The notes under the pieces were generated by a model, which saw only the letters and a program-made list of their open reading frames with translations, ran no database searches and was not told where the DNA came from. A stretch of 64,000 nucleotides of DNA from Stenotrophomonas sp. 169 (GTDB lineage Bacteria > Pseudomonadota > Gammaproteobacteria > Xanthomonadales > Xanthomonadaceae): NCBI RefSeq assembly GCF_014621775.1, contig NZ_CP061204.1:826501-890500 (forward strand), given 5' to 3'. This document shows, one piece after another, positions 17,240 to 27,246 of the stretch. The position numbers and the translations under genes were made by a program. The first letter of the stretch is position 1, and the number at the start of each line of letters is the position of its first letter.

Positions 17240-19219
17240 TCAATCCGCCTTGGCACCCGCTGCAGCGGTGCAGGTGAACTTCTTGCGGGTGTCCACCAGC
17301 TTGCCCATCAATCGATCACTGAGCGGCAGCGCATCGCCATTGAGACGCCAGTCGTAGATCACGCTGAAGGCCAGCACGCGGGCGACGTACTCGCGGGTTT
17401 CCTTGTAGCTGATGGTCTCGATCCACAGGTCAGGATCGAAGCCGGGCCGCTGGCCCTGCCAACGCGCGGTGGGCGTGGGGCCTGCGTTGTAGGCGGCGAT
17501 CGTGACGTAGGGCAGGCCGTCGTACTTGTTCATCAGCTGGCGCAGGTACGCAGTGCCGATGGCGATGTTGGTGTCCGGGTCGTACAGGCTCGACGCGCCG
17601 CCGTAATTGGTCAGGCCGATGCTCTTGGCGACCGCTGCGCCGGTGGCGGGCAGCACCTGCATCAGGCCCATCGCATTGGCGGGAGAGCGTGCGTTCGGGC
17701 TGAAGATGCTCTCGGCGCGGATCTCGGCAGCCACCCAGGCGGGATCGATGGCGTTGCGCGATGCCTCGCGGCGGATGCTGCCATCGTGGTGCAGCGGGAA
17801 GCGCAGGTGATACAGGCGCTGCTCGTCGGGCTGCTTGCCCAGCGAGAACACGGCCCGGTCGAACCACCCGTTTTCCTGTGCCACTTCCACCGCCAGTCGG
17901 CGCTGGGTGTCATCGAACTTGGCCAGCGCACTGTTCCATTCGGCCGTTGCCCAACTGGCGCGGTCGATGCGGTACAGCTCCATGGCCCGCACGATGGCCG
18001 GGTCGCGCGACACGGCGGCACGTGCCGAGGCACTGTCGTTGGGCTTCCAGGGGCACAGCATGTAGGGCTGCTGCAGCTTGTCGGCGGCCAGGAAGCCATG
18101 GAAGGTCGGCGAGCTGGCGGCACGCGCGAACACGGCCTTGGCCTGCGCGGCCTGTCCCGTTTTCTCCAGCATGCGTGCTTCGAAATAGGTCCAGCGCGAA
18201 TCCGCACGCTGGGTCGGGCCCATCTTGCGGATGGCCGCCAACGTCGCCGGCCAGTCACCGCGCGACATCGCTTCACGTACGCGCCATTCGTGCAGGCGTT
18301 CGTCATAGGCCGAATCGGGCACCGCATTGAGGCGACGCGCCGAATCGGGCAGGTACGACGCCACCGTCCACAGGGCGATCTGGTACCGCACCTGCGCCTG
18401 CTGCTCCGCACTCAGCCCCAGCGCCTGCGCATACTGCGGCAACTGTTGCTCGGTGGCGTCCGGGTTGGCTTTCGCCAGCTTTTCCAGGCCATCGGTGGCG
18501 ATGCGTTTGCTGCGCTCGTTGCGTGGCCAGTTCAGTGCCTTTGCATTGGGCGAATCGACGAACGCGGCGTAGTCGGTCGCCAGCGCCAGATCGGCCGCGG
18601 GCAGACCGCGGGCCGCACTGCGCATCACCGCCGGCTGCTGGGCATCGGCCGCCGCATCGATCCGTTCCCAGCGCAGTGCATCGCTCAGCCCGCCCTGTGC
18701 CTGCAGCGCGGTGAACACGGCATCGCAGCCATCGGGCAGCGCCTTGCCGTTCTTGCGCCACAGTTCCTGCGCTTCACTGGTCCACTGTGCGTCGATCTTG
18801 CCGGTGGCCTGGCGGGCGCTCAGCTGCGCGCAGCGCAGCCCGGTGTTCTCGGTGGGCGCCCAGTTGGCGAGCAGGGTCGCCCAGTCCTGGCGGCGCGCTA
18901 CAGCGGGCAGCCATACGCTGCGGAAGGTCGTGGCCACGGCTTGGCCGTCATAGCGTTTGAGGAACGACTGCGCCTGGTCGTTGCTGACCGTTTCGATGTT
19001 GCGCCGCAGGTTCGCGTACTCCAGCCACCCATACGCCGGGTTGCGGCTGAGCGTGCCGGCCTGGGCCGCGTTGAACTGGCCGCGCTCGGCATCGGTGATG
19101 GCCGCCTTCAGTTGGGCGCGCTGGGCGTCGCTGGATTGGGCGGAAGCGCTCGGTACAACGGCACACAGCAAGGTGGCCACGGCGAGCAGGGACAGGGCAG
19201 GGGAAGGATGTCGAGTCAT
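17240..19219 (-). CDS. slt: Soluble lytic murein transglycosylase (Slt70 type)
   Basis: 659 residues, periplasmic. It cleaves the MurNAc-GlcNAc bond of peptidoglycan with formation of 1,6-anhydroMurNAc. The ATG at 19219 begins a good signal peptide (SPALSLLAVATLLCAVVPSA, cleavage after SAQ). The long alpha-superhelical region covers about 40-480. The C-terminal SLT domain carries WVAAEIRAES with the catalytic Glu and NAMGLMQVLPATG, then YNAGP. Length agrees with Slt70. An earlier in-frame ATG would add 31 residues before the signal peptide and is unlikely. Confidence 0.93.
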   Translation of the reverse strand: MTRHPSPALSLLAVATLLCAVVPSASAQSSDAQRAQLKAAITDAERGQFNAAQAGTLSRNPAYGWLEYANLRRNIETVSNDQAQSFLKRYDGQAVATTFRSVWLPAVARRQDWATLLANWAPTENTGLRCAQLSARQATGKIDAQWTSEAQELWRKNGKALPDGCDAVFTALQAQGGLSDALRWERIDAAADAQQPAVMRSAARGLPAADLALATDYAAFVDSPNAKALNWPRNERSKRIATDGLEKLAKANPDATEQQLPQYAQALGLSAEQQAQVRYQIALWTVASYLPDSARRLNAVPDSAYDERLHEWRVREAMSRGDWPATLAAIRKMGPTQRADSRWTYFEARMLEKTGQAAQAKAVFARAASSPTFHGFLAADKLQQPYMLCPWKPNDSASARAAVSRDPAIVRAMELYRIDRASWATAEWNSALAKFDDTQRRLAVEVAQENGWFDRAVFSLGKQPDEQRLYHLRFPLHHDGSIRREASRNAIDPAWVAAEIRAESIFSPNARSPANAMGLMQVLPATGAAVAKSIGLTNYGGASSLYDPDTNIAIGTAYLRQLMNKYDGLPYVTIAAYNAGPTPTARWQGQRPGFDPDLWIETISYKETREYVARVLAFSVIYDWRLNGDALPLSDRLMGKLVDTRKKFTCTAAAGAKAD

Positions 19220-19362
19220 GGTCCCAGCATAGCGGTGGAAGGCTGAATTCAGTTTCGCACACGCTGCATGCAGGCACTTCAACGGGCGTTTGCAGCGACC
19301 GTTCATGCGCATTCGGCTTTGTGCAATCCAAGTGAAAGCGAGGCGTGGATCACTTCAGCCGC

Positions 19363-19382
19363 TTTACAACTTGTTTACAACT
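19363..19382 (+). promoter_or_regulatory. Direct repeat upstream of TonB receptor
   Basis: TTTACAACT occurs at 19363-19371 and, with its last base still matching in part, at 19374-19382, an 11-bp period equal to one helical turn. It lies about 60-80 bp before the receptor start, where an activator or repressor would bind. No convincing -10 box is visible. The rest of the 221-bp gap is unremarkable. Confidence 0.3.
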
Positions 19383-19440
19383 AGGACGCTGTGTGATCCC
19401 AGCAGTTGATTTGCCCGCCCATCTGGAGAGAGAGAAGCGA

Positions 19441-22314
19441 ATGAACAATCTGCATTGCCGCCCCTTGGCGGTCGCTGTATCGCTGTGCGTAGGATTGATG
19501 TCATCGGCCATGGTCATGGCACAGGAGACGCCGCGGGTCGCCACCGACCTGGACCGTGTCGAGGTCACCGGCTCGCGTATCAAGCGGGCCGAGGTGGAGG
19601 GCCACCTGCCCATCCAGACCCTCACGCGCACTGAAATTGAACGCACCGGCCTGACCTCCATCGGCGAGGTGCTGCAGCAGTTGACCGGTTCCGGGTCGGC
19701 GCTCAACGCGAAGTTCAATTCGTCCGGCAACTTCGGTTTCCCGCCGGATGGCAGCGGGGTGGGGGCGGGCTCGGCGCAGGTGGATCTGCGTCATCTGGGC
19801 GCCAAGCGCGTGCTGGTGCTGGTCGATGGCATCCGCTGGGTCAACGAATCGTCGGCCTCCGGCGTGGGGTCTGCGACCGACCTCAACACCATTCCACTGG
19901 CCATCGTGGAACGCATCGAGGTGCTGGAAGACGGTGCCTCGTCGTTGTACGGATCCGACGCCATTGCCGGCGTGGTCAACATCATCACCCGCCGCAATTT
20001 CGATGGCGCGCAGGTGACGATGAACTACGGTGAGTACAGCAAAGGCGATGGCGCGCAGAAGGGCGTGGACCTGGCCTGGGGTACGCAGGGAGATCGCTAC
20101 AGCCTGTTCCTGGGGGCGAGTTATACGAAGCAGGATCCGGTGTATGCCAATACGCGGGAGCAGTCGCGCTTGCCCATCCCGGGTACAGGCCTGACCTTCG
20201 GCAGTGGTGGCATTCCACAGGGTCGCTTCCGCTTCATCGATCCGAACACCGGTGCCGTGCAGGACCTGGTGCCGAACACCGGCGCCAGCACCCCCAGCTA
20301 TGACGGCAGCGCCGGGTGCAGCCGCGCCGATGACTATCACTGCTTCACCACCGCAGACCGTTTCAACTTCGCCGAGTACAACCTGCTGTTGACCCCATCA
20401 GAGCGTAAGGGTGTGTTCGGTCAATTCCGGTTCGACATCAGCGACAACGTGCAGTGGTACGTCAAGGCACTGGGCAATCGCCGCGAGTCCACCAACCAGG
20501 CTGGGCCTGAGCCTCTGTTCTTCGGGCCCGATGGCGCTACCGGCAACCCGCTGGCGGACAACATCACGATCTCGGCGTTGAACCCGTTCAACCCGTTCGG
20601 CTTCGATCTTGTTTCCTCGGGCAACATGCAGTTCATCGGCCGGCGCCCCGTTGAGGGCGGTCCGCGTGTGTTCGAACAGGAGGTCAACACGACGTATGTG
20701 GCAACCGGCCTCGTGGGCGATTTCCAGGCAGCCGATCGCAGCTGGTTCTGGGACGTCAACGGCATGTACAGCAAAAACAAGGCCGAGCAGACAAACTACG
20801 GCAGCTACAACATCTTCAACATTGCCACCGCGCTGGGGGATCCTGCGGCATGTGCGGCAACGCCGGGCTGTGTGCCGCTCAACATCTTCGGCGGCGAAGG
20901 AAGCATCACCCCGCAGATGCTGCAGTGGATTCAGCCGGTTGTCCGTGACCGCAGCCAGAATGAGCTGAGCCTGTTCACCGCCAACCTGTCCAGCGAGCTC
21001 TTCACCTTGCCCGCCGGTCCGGTGGCCTTCGCGACAGGCTACGAGTACCGCAAGTACGAGGGCTCCTACCAGCCTGATCCGCTGACCGTGATCGGCCATT
21101 ACAACGGTGTTCCGTCTCTGCCGACATCCGGTTCCTACGACGTCAATGAAGCCTACCTGGAGCTGAGCATCCCGATCTTCGCCAAGAGCGCGCTGGGCGA
21201 GAAGCTGGATCTGAGCCTGGCCGGACGTTACTCGGACTACTCCACCTTCGGCGGCGAGTTCACGCCTAAATACGGCCTGCGCTGGCAGGTGACCGATGAC
21301 TTCGTGCTGCGCACCAGTTATGCCGAAGGCTTCCGTGCACCGTCCATCGGCGAGCTTTACGGTTCGGCCGCGCGCGCCGACCTGCAGATCTTCGATCCAT
21401 GCTCCATCGGGCTGGGCGGCGATGCACCGCGCGGCAGTGCTGCCAACTGCGCGGCGTTGGGCGTGCCGACCGGCTTCCAGTCGGCGAACTCGCAGATTTC
21501 GGTCACCACCGGCGGCAACATCGAGCTGGACCCGGAGCATTCGCGCAGCTTCAGCGCCGGCTTCGTGTGGAGCCCCTGGTTCGCCAACAACACCGAGTGG
21601 TCGGAGCGTTTTGACGTGGAGGTGACGTTCTATCGCCACACGATCGAAGGCGCGATTCAAGCCATCAACGCGCAGACCCAGCTGGACCTGTGCGTGGATT
21701 CGCTGGACCCGCTGTACTGCAGTGGCATCACGCGTGCCAATACCGGTGCGATCAGCAGCTTCAACAACCGGCTGACCAACCTCGGTTCGATCAAGACCGA
21801 TGGCTGGGATGTGGACCTGTTCTACACCCTGCCGCAGACTGACATGGGGCAGTTCAAGCTGGGCTGGCAGAACACCTTCGTCGGACGCTACGAGGCACTG
21901 GGTGCAGCCGGGCAGCGGCAGCCGCAGGAACCGGGCGTGGAAGTCGCCGATAGTTCGATTCCGGAATGGACCAGCAACGCCAGCGTGTCGTGGGCGCTGG
22001 ACAACTGGAACGCCTCATGGACGGTGCGCCATATCAGCAAGCTGACCGAACAGTGTGGCGATGCCGTGGCGTTCCCCATCTGCGGCAACCAGGCCGAGGG
22101 CACGAATGAGCTGTCGGCGACCACCTTCCATGACATGCAGGTGGGCTACAAGGTCGACTGGATGAAGGGCCTGCAGCTGAGCCTGGGATTGAACAACGTG
22201 TTCGACAAGGATCCACCGATCTGCCTGTCGTGCTCGTTGAACGGGTACGACGCGTCTACGTATGACATTCCGCGTGGCCGCTTCTGGTATGCGAGGGCGG
22301 ATCTGCGGTTCTGA
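19441..22314 (+). CDS. TonB-dependent receptor, substrate unknown
   Basis: 957 residues. The ATG at 19441 follows a GAGAGAGAAG purine run and opens a signal peptide (cleavage after VMAQ). A TonB-box-like [12 protein letters not shown] is followed by a plug with [39 protein letters not shown]. The long barrel ends RADLRF with the terminal Phe. Two Cys pairs in extracellular-loop-like segments (for example [14 protein letters not shown]) are typical of this large xanthomonad receptor group. No sugar, siderophore or regulator gene is adjacent, so the cargo cannot be assigned. Confidence 0.9.
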   Translation: MNNLHCRPLAVAVSLCVGLMSSAMVMAQETPRVATDLDRVEVTGSRIKRAEVEGHLPIQTLTRTEIERTGLTSIGEVLQQLTGSGSALNAKFNSSGNFGFPPDGSGVGAGSAQVDLRHLGAKRVLVLVDGIRWVNESSASGVGSATDLNTIPLAIVERIEVLEDGASSLYGSDAIAGVVNIITRRNFDGAQVTMNYGEYSKGDGAQKGVDLAWGTQGDRYSLFLGASYTKQDPVYANTREQSRLPIPGTGLTFGSGGIPQGRFRFIDPNTGAVQDLVPNTGASTPSYDGSAGCSRADDYHCFTTADRFNFAEYNLLLTPSERKGVFGQFRFDISDNVQWYVKALGNRRESTNQAGPEPLFFGPDGATGNPLADNITISALNPFNPFGFDLVSSGNMQFIGRRPVEGGPRVFEQEVNTTYVATGLVGDFQAADRSWFWDVNGMYSKNKAEQTNYGSYNIFNIATALGDPAACAATPGCVPLNIFGGEGSITPQMLQWIQPVVRDRSQNELSLFTANLSSELFTLPAGPVAFATGYEYRKYEGSYQPDPLTVIGHYNGVPSLPTSGSYDVNEAYLELSIPIFAKSALGEKLDLSLAGRYSDYSTFGGEFTPKYGLRWQVTDDFVLRTSYAEGFRAPSIGELYGSAARADLQIFDPCSIGLGGDAPRGSAANCAALGVPTGFQSANSQISVTTGGNIELDPEHSRSFSAGFVWSPWFANNTEWSERFDVEVTFYRHTIEGAIQAINAQTQLDLCVDSLDPLYCSGITRANTGAISSFNNRLTNLGSIKTDGWDVDLFYTLPQTDMGQFKLGWQNTFVGRYEALGAAGQRQPQEPGVEVADSSIPEWTSNASVSWALDNWNASWTVRHISKLTEQCGDAVAFPICGNQAEGTNELSATTFHDMQVGYKVDWMKGLQLSLGLNNVFDKDPPICLSCSLNGYDASTYDIPRGRFWYARADLRF

Positions 22315-22322
22315 TGCAGAAA

Positions 22323-22363
22323 GGGGTCAGAGTCCGTTCGCTTTGCGAAAGCACTCTGACCCC
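22323..22363. terminator. Bidirectional hairpin (GGGGTCAGAGT family) between convergent receptors
   Basis: GGGGTCAGAGT and its complement ACTCTGACCCC flank an inner TTCGC-TTT-GCGAA hairpin. It sits 8 bp after one TonB-receptor stop codon and 18 bp before the other, so it can serve both. I recall the GGGGTCAGAGT word as a dispersed repeat in proteobacteria; that is unverified here. Confidence 0.7.
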
Positions 22364-22381
22364 GATTTCAGTCAACGAAAC

Positions 22382-24547
22382 TCAGAAGTTGTAGGTAAAC
22401 GTCAGCGAGCCATTGCGACCGTCACCGAACGCACCGTAGCCGTTGATCTGCGACAGGTACTTCTTGTCCAGCAGGTTGTTGAGGTTGGCCTGCACGCTGA
22501 ACTCCGGCGAGATGCGGTAGCGCACGAACGCGCTGACCAGTGCATAGCCTTCCTGCTCGATACGCCCGTAGGCCGGCACCGGGTAGTAGATGCGGTTCTG
22601 CCAGTTGGCACCGCCGCCGACAGTCAGTGCGGTCAGCGACTGCGGGGTGTAGCTGGTGAACAGCTTGATCGTGGTCTGCGGCAGGTTGGTGTTGATGTCG
22701 GCGTCGTTGATGTCCTTGGCCACGTAGCGCGACGCACCGAAGGTGGCATTCCAGCCGGGGGCCAGTTCACCGTTGAGCTCGAACTCGAAACCGCGGCTCA
22801 CCGTGCCGCGCGCGGCGATGTAGGCGAACTCATTGGGGCTGCCCTGGACAGGCTCGGTGGTGGCCTGGCCGACGTTGTCCTGCTCCATGCGGAACACTGC
22901 CAGCGACGCGTTCAGGCGGTTGTCGAACCACGCGCCCTTGACGCCCACCTCGTAGCTCTTGCCGTCCACCGGATCCAGGTAGCTGCCTGCGCGGTTCTTC
23001 AGCGTCTGGGGCTGGAAGATCTCCGTGTAGCTGGCGTACGTGGAGTAGGTATCGTTGAGGTCGAACACCAGACCCGCGTACGGGGTGGTGACCTTGTGCG
23101 AGCGGTCGGCCCCTTCGCCCGTGCTCTCCCAGTCGGTGTAGCGCGCGCCGAGGATCAGCTTCAGCGGATCAGCAAGCGACAGGCGGGTAGCCGCGTAGCC
23201 GGCCTTCTGCGTAATGGTGCCTTCGCTCTGCAACGGCAGGGTGGCAGCCCAGTTCGGTTCCGGGAAATTGCCCACGCCGGCCAGGTAGTTGTCCAGTGGC
23301 GCCCAGCCGACCTGGTAGTCGCCGTAGTTGGCGAACTCGCGCTTGTTGTAGCTCAGGCCGGCCATGAACTGGTGCTCGCGACCGAACAGCTGGAACGGAC
23401 CTTCCACGAAGCCGTCCACCGCGTTGACCTTGCGCTCGGTGTTGTAGAAACCGGCCGAGGGCGTGACGCCGGCACCGGTAGTCTTGTCCAGCAGCGAGGC
23501 GCCCGTGGTCCAGTCGTTGTAGGCGGGGTAGAACAGCTTGTCGTCGGCCTTGGTGGTGTCATGCGTAGCGCCGAGCTTGACCTTCCAGTCGTTGGCGAAC
23601 GCATGTTCCAGGGTCGCGAACAGCCGCTTGCTGGTGGTGTCCCAGTAGGTCCAGCCCGGGTTGGCGCTGAACGATTCGTCGAACGGCGTCGGGCTGCCGT
23701 CGGAGAACAGCATCGGGAAGCCACCCCAGGTCGCGCCGTTGGCACGCTTCTGCTGGTAGTCGTAGCCCACGCTGAGCAGGGTGTCCGGGGTCAGGTCGGC
23801 ATCGATGACGGCGTAGCCCAGCGTCTTGTGCTGGTTGTAGCGGTCCATCTGCGATTCGGTATCCAGGTAGCTGCCGATCACACGACCGCGCACCGTGCCG
23901 CTGGCATTCAACGCACTGCCCACGTCCACCGTGGTGCGGGTGCGGCCCCAGCTGCCGACGTTGACCGACACGCTGCCGGCCAGCTCGGCGCTGTCGGCAT
24001 GCTTGCGGATCAGGTTCACCGAGGCCGACGGATTGCCGGCGCCGGTCAGCAGGCCGGTCGCGCCGCGCACCACTTCCACACGGTCGTACAGGGCCAGATC
24101 CAGGCCGGAATCGCCATAGCTCCAGTTCTGCACCATCTGCGTGGGCAGGCCGTCGAACTGGTAGCTGTCGATGTAGAAGCCGCGCGCGTAGAACTCGGTG
24201 CGCTCGGTATCGGACTGGGTGCTGCTGACGCCGGTGGTGTTGGCCAGCACGTCGAGGATGTCATCCAGGTTGTGATCTTCGATGCGCTGGTGGCTGATGA
24301 TGCTGATCGACTGCGGAATCTCGCGCGGCGCCAGCGAGAAGCGGGTGCCGGCCGACGTGCGGCGCACCGAGTAACCTTCGGCCCGCTCGCCCTTGACCAC
24401 CACGCCGTCGAGGGTGGTCGCCGAGGGGCTGGCGCCGTCGGGTGCGACACCCTGCTGGGCAAACGCAGGTGCGGCAGCGAGGGTGCACAGGGCGACCAGC
24501 AGCGCCTGCGGCAGGCGATGCAGGGTGAGGGGGGCAGAACGGGTCAT
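22382..24547 (-). CDS. TonB-dependent siderophore receptor (FpvA/FhuE-like)
   Basis: 721 residues. I use the ATG at 24547; a TTG three codons earlier is the alternative. A signal peptide ends at AFAQ and is followed by a short N-terminal stretch with GVVVKGERAEGYSVRRTSAGTR, then the plug signatures IPQSISIISHQ, TTGVSSTQSDTERTEFYARG and EVVRGATGLLTGAGNPSASVN, which are characteristic of hydroxamate siderophore receptors. The barrel ends SLTFTYNF. A Fur-box-like sequence lies about 130 bp upstream, consistent with iron control. No siderophore synthesis genes are near, so uptake of foreign siderophores is likely. Confidence 0.92.
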   Translation of the reverse strand: MTRSAPLTLHRLPQALLVALCTLAAAPAFAQQGVAPDGASPSATTLDGVVVKGERAEGYSVRRTSAGTRFSLAPREIPQSISIISHQRIEDHNLDDILDVLANTTGVSSTQSDTERTEFYARGFYIDSYQFDGLPTQMVQNWSYGDSGLDLALYDRVEVVRGATGLLTGAGNPSASVNLIRKHADSAELAGSVSVNVGSWGRTRTTVDVGSALNASGTVRGRVIGSYLDTESQMDRYNQHKTLGYAVIDADLTPDTLLSVGYDYQQKRANGATWGGFPMLFSDGSPTPFDESFSANPGWTYWDTTSKRLFATLEHAFANDWKVKLGATHDTTKADDKLFYPAYNDWTTGASLLDKTTGAGVTPSAGFYNTERKVNAVDGFVEGPFQLFGREHQFMAGLSYNKREFANYGDYQVGWAPLDNYLAGVGNFPEPNWAATLPLQSEGTITQKAGYAATRLSLADPLKLILGARYTDWESTGEGADRSHKVTTPYAGLVFDLNDTYSTYASYTEIFQPQTLKNRAGSYLDPVDGKSYEVGVKGAWFDNRLNASLAVFRMEQDNVGQATTEPVQGSPNEFAYIAARGTVSRGFEFELNGELAPGWNATFGASRYVAKDINDADINTNLPQTTIKLFTSYTPQSLTALTVGGGANWQNRIYYPVPAYGRIEQEGYALVSAFVRYRISPEFSVQANLNNLLDKKYLSQINGYGAFGDGRNGSLTFTYNF

Positions 24548-24673
24548 CGGCTTCAACCAGGCAGGTCGCTACAAGCGCCTGGCCGGGAATCCCTGGTGGC
24601 CGGGCGGAGCGGAGAGTGGGGGGCGAGCTGTCGCAGTCCCGCACGGTCCTGCGCGGTCACGATGCGCCATGAT

Positions 24674-24692
24674 AATGGGAGTGATTCGCATC
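24674..24692. promoter_or_regulatory. Putative Fur box
   Basis: AATGGGAGTGATTCGCATC matches 15 of 19 positions of the classical AATGAGAATGATTCTCATT core by my own comparison. It lies upstream of the siderophore receptor and adjoins an AT-rich stretch (ATCAATAGATAAAAAA). Confidence 0.6.
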
Positions 24693-24702
24693 ATCAATAG
24701 AT

Positions 24703-24784
24703 AAAAAAGGGGACGGAGGGGATTAAGTCGTTTTTGGCCTGCCTGCATGCCAAAAACGACTTAATCCCCTCCGTCCCCTTTTTT
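24703..24784. repeat. Long perfect palindrome, copy 1 of stop-codon hairpin family
   Basis: Two perfect 36-nt arms around a 10-nt loop. Each arm runs from an A6 (or T6) end through GGGGACGGAGGGGATTAAGT to a GTCGTTTTTGGC tip. The right end overlaps the stop codon of the minus-strand phosphodiesterase gene. With A6 on one side and T6 on the other it has the form of a bidirectional intrinsic terminator. Copies 2 and 3 are at 47252 and 48285. Confidence 0.9.
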
Positions 24785-25551
24785 CAGCGGAGAGCGCTGG
24801 CGGGGACTTCGATCTCCATGGCCAGGGCCAGGTGATCGGAGAACGCGGCGGGTACCGCTTCGATACTGCGCTGTTGCAGGTTGCTGCTGACCAGGATGTG
24901 GTCGATGGCGCGGTCGGGGCGCCAGCTGGGGAAGGTCGGCACCACGCAGCCGGGGGGCTGCAGGGTGGTCTTCTGGTACAGCACCTGCATTTCCGGCCGC
25001 TCGGCCAGGCAATTGAAGTCGCCCATCAGCACGGCGTTGGGGTGGTCGGACAGCATGTCGGCGATGAACGAGAGTTGCGCCAGACGCGAGCCGGCACCCA
25101 GCGACAGGTGTGCCACTGCCACGGCCAGCCCCTCGGCTCCGTCACCGAACTTCGCCAACAGCACGCCGCGCCCGCCTATCCGGCCGGGCAGGGCGTGGTC
25201 CTGCACTTCTACCGGCTCCAGCCTGCTGAGGAGCCCGTTGGCCGACGACGCCACCCCGCCCATGCGCCGGTTCGGCTGGTGGCTCCAGTAATTGAAGCCG
25301 GCCTGCTGGGCGAGGTAATGCGTCTGGTTGGTGAAGCCCGAGCGCAGGCTGCCCGGGTCCGCTTCCTGCAGGCCGACGATGTCGTGCCCACGCGCCAGCG
25401 TGGCGATGGCATCCAGGCTGCTCCGCTTGCGCCCGGCCGGCAGCGCATGCGACCAGCTGCGGGTCACATAGTCACTGTAGCGGCGGGTGCTGGAGCCGGC
25501 CTGGATGTTGGCCGTCAACAGACGCAGGGTACGTGCGTGGGGGGAGTTCAC
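24784..25551 (-). CDS. Endonuclease/exonuclease/phosphatase (EEP) family protein
   Basis: 255 residues from a GTG at 25551. The longer frame begins with a GTG at 25596 that overlaps the preceding gene, so the start is uncertain. The EEP fold is seen in RLLTANIQAG (N-terminal Asn), IVGLQEADPG (metal-binding Glu), LMGDFNCL, and the C-terminal AIDHILVS and SDHLALAMEI with the catalytic His. These residues support a Mg-dependent phosphodiesterase or phosphatase; no signal peptide is visible. It lies 22 bp after the DsbA-like lipoprotein gene on the same strand, and ends in the long palindrome. Confidence 0.85.
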   Translation of the reverse strand: MNSPHARTLRLLTANIQAGSSTRRYSDYVTRSWSHALPAGRKRSSLDAIATLARGHDIVGLQEADPGSLRSGFTNQTHYLAQQAGFNYWSHQPNRRMGGVASSANGLLSRLEPVEVQDHALPGRIGGRGVLLAKFGDGAEGLAVAVAHLSLGAGSRLAQLSFIADMLSDHPNAVLMGDFNCLAERPEMQVLYQKTTLQPPGCVVPTFPSWRPDRAIDHILVSSNLQQRSIEAVPAAFSDHLALAMEIEVPASALR

Positions 25552-25573
25552 GTCGGGATGCGCTGTGCCGGGA

Positions 25574-26386
25574 TCAGTTGCCAGCCTTGGCCGCACGCTC
25601 GCGCGCGATCAGGTGGTCGGCGATGCGCAGGTAATCCTGGAAGGAGTTGCCCTTCACCAGATACTTGCCGTTGATGATGAGCGACGGGGTGCCGGAGATC
25701 TTGCTGCGCTGGGCAAACTGCTTGGCGGCATTGGTCTTGGCATTGACCGCGAAGCTGCTCATGGCGGCGGTGAACTGCTTGGCATCAACACCGTGCTTGG
25801 CGTAGAAACCGGCAATGTCCTCGACCGAATCGCGGCCGCGCTCACCCTTCAGGGTCTGCCCGGCGTGGATGGCGGAATACAGGGCGTCATGGGTCTTCTC
25901 TTCCACGCCCAGCGTCTGCGCTGCATAGAACGCACGCGCGTAGTCGTCCCAGGTGCCACCGAACATCGCCGGCACGTAGAGGAAGTTCACATCACCCGGC
26001 AGACCGGCTTTCCACGGTCCGACCAGCGGCTGGAACGCAGCGCACGCGGGGCAGACGAAGCCGAAGATCTCTACCACTTCGACCTTCCCTGCGACCGGCT
26101 GGAAGGGCTGGCCATTCTCGATCACGATGTAATCAGTGCCTGCGACCGGCTCCGGGCCGGTCAGGCGCATGGGCGCATCGGCCGCCACAGGGGCTGCCTC
26201 GCTGCCAGCGGCCTGTTCGGTGCCTGCAGCCTGTTCGCTGTTGGCTGCTGCGGCGGTATCGGCAGCCGGTGTGGCGGTGGCGGCGGTCTCGGTCGGCGCG
26301 GTCACGTTGGCCGAGCCATCGTCCGCCTTGCAGGCGGCAAGGAGGGGCAGCAGGGCCAGCAGGGTCAGGGCGAAACGGGTCTTCAT
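25574..26386 (-). CDS. DsbA-like thiol:disulfide lipoprotein
   Basis: 270 residues. The ATG at 26386 has GGAGAAGC upstream and starts a lipoprotein signal (LLALLPLLAAC), so Cys 19 or so would be lipidated. An Ala/Thr/Glu-rich tether covers about 20-85, then a thioredoxin fold with the active site FGFVCPACAAF and the cis-Pro loop SGTPSLIING. It should oxidise or shuffle cysteines of exported proteins while tethered to a membrane. It is preceded by a second DsbA gene (42% or more of the core looks alike by eye, including the YLVKG end), so the pair looks like an old duplication. Confidence 0.9.
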   Translation of the reverse strand: MKTRFALTLLALLPLLAACKADDGSANVTAPTETAATATPAADTAAAANSEQAAGTEQAAGSEAAPVAADAPMRLTGPEPVAGTDYIVIENGQPFQPVAGKVEVVEIFGFVCPACAAFQPLVGPWKAGLPGDVNFLYVPAMFGGTWDDYARAFYAAQTLGVEEKTHDALYSAIHAGQTLKGERGRDSVEDIAGFYAKHGVDAKQFTAAMSSFAVNAKTNAAKQFAQRSKISGTPSLIINGKYLVKGNSFQDYLRIADHLIARERAAKAGN

Positions 26387-26486
26387 CAAAGCTTCTCCAG
26401 CCATGGTTGAAGCCGACGGCGTGCGTCGGCCAGGAACGAATGATGACACGCAGGGGCATTGCCTCCGCGTGTGGGTGGCGTGTGGT

Positions 26487-27143
26487 TCAGCGGGCCTTGC
26501 CGTTGCGTGCCCGGGCGATCAGTGCCGAGGCGATGCGCAGCTGGTCGGCGGCGCTGGTGCCCTTGACCAGATACTGGCCGTTGATGATCAGCGTCGGCGT
26601 ACCGGGGGTCTTGGTGCGCAGGGCGAACTCGCGCGCTGCCTTTACCTTCGCCTGCACCGCATCGCTTTTCAGCGCCGCCACGTAGGCGGCTTCTTTCACG
26701 CCGTACTGCGCGTAGAAGGTGGCCAGCTCTTCCGGCGATACGTTCTGCATCGGCAGGCTGCGGTCTTCGTGCAGCGCCTTGAACACGGCACTGTGGCTTC
26801 GCTTGGCGACGCCCAGCTGGTCAGCGGCGTAGTAGGCAGCCGCCCAGGTGTCCCACGGGCCACCGAACGCAGCCGGGACCGGGGTGAATCGGACGTCCTT
26901 GGGCAGTTTGGCGACCCAGGCGACCAGTTGCGGTTCGAAATGCGCGCAATGCGAACAGGTATAGCCGAACACTTCGGCCACTTCGATCTTGCCGGCCAGC
27001 GGCTGGAAGGGGCCGGGCTGGGCGATGAGCTCGTAATCGCGACCTTCCTGCAGGTCGGTCGCAGCGGTGGCGGCGGGCGCGGCGGACAGGGCCAGCGGCG
27101 CCAGCGCCAGCAGGGACAGCAACAGACGGGGAATCAACCTCAT
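26487..27143 (-). CDS. dsbA: Periplasmic thiol:disulfide interchange protein DsbA
   Basis: 218 residues. The ATG at 27143 has GGAG about 10 nt upstream and a signal peptide (LIPRLLLSLLALAPLALSAA). The thioredoxin-fold active site is FGYTCSHCAHF (CSHC; the classic DsbA has CPHC) and the cis-Pro loop is PGTPTLIING. It oxidises cysteine pairs in exported proteins. It lies between a cytochrome c4-like gene upstream and the lipoprotein paralogue downstream, 100 bp from each, on one strand. Confidence 0.93.
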   Translation of the reverse strand: MRLIPRLLLSLLALAPLALSAAPAATAATDLQEGRDYELIAQPGPFQPLAGKIEVAEVFGYTCSHCAHFEPQLVAWVAKLPKDVRFTPVPAAFGGPWDTWAAAYYAADQLGVAKRSHSAVFKALHEDRSLPMQNVSPEELATFYAQYGVKEAAYVAALKSDAVQAKVKAAREFALRTKTPGTPTLIINGQYLVKGTSAADQLRIASALIARARNGKAR

Positions 27144-27246
27144 CGACACACATCTCCAAAGGAACGATCGCCAGCGGTGTGCCAGCGCGGAGATGAACAT
27201 ACCTCAGGCGGCCGCCGCGGGGGATACCGCAGCGGCCAGGCGGTCA

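Noticed and set aside
25574..27143. Frameshifted duplicate of a single dsbA
   Set aside because: Both genes have intact starts, signal sequences, CxxC sites and cis-Pro loops; they are diverged paralogues.
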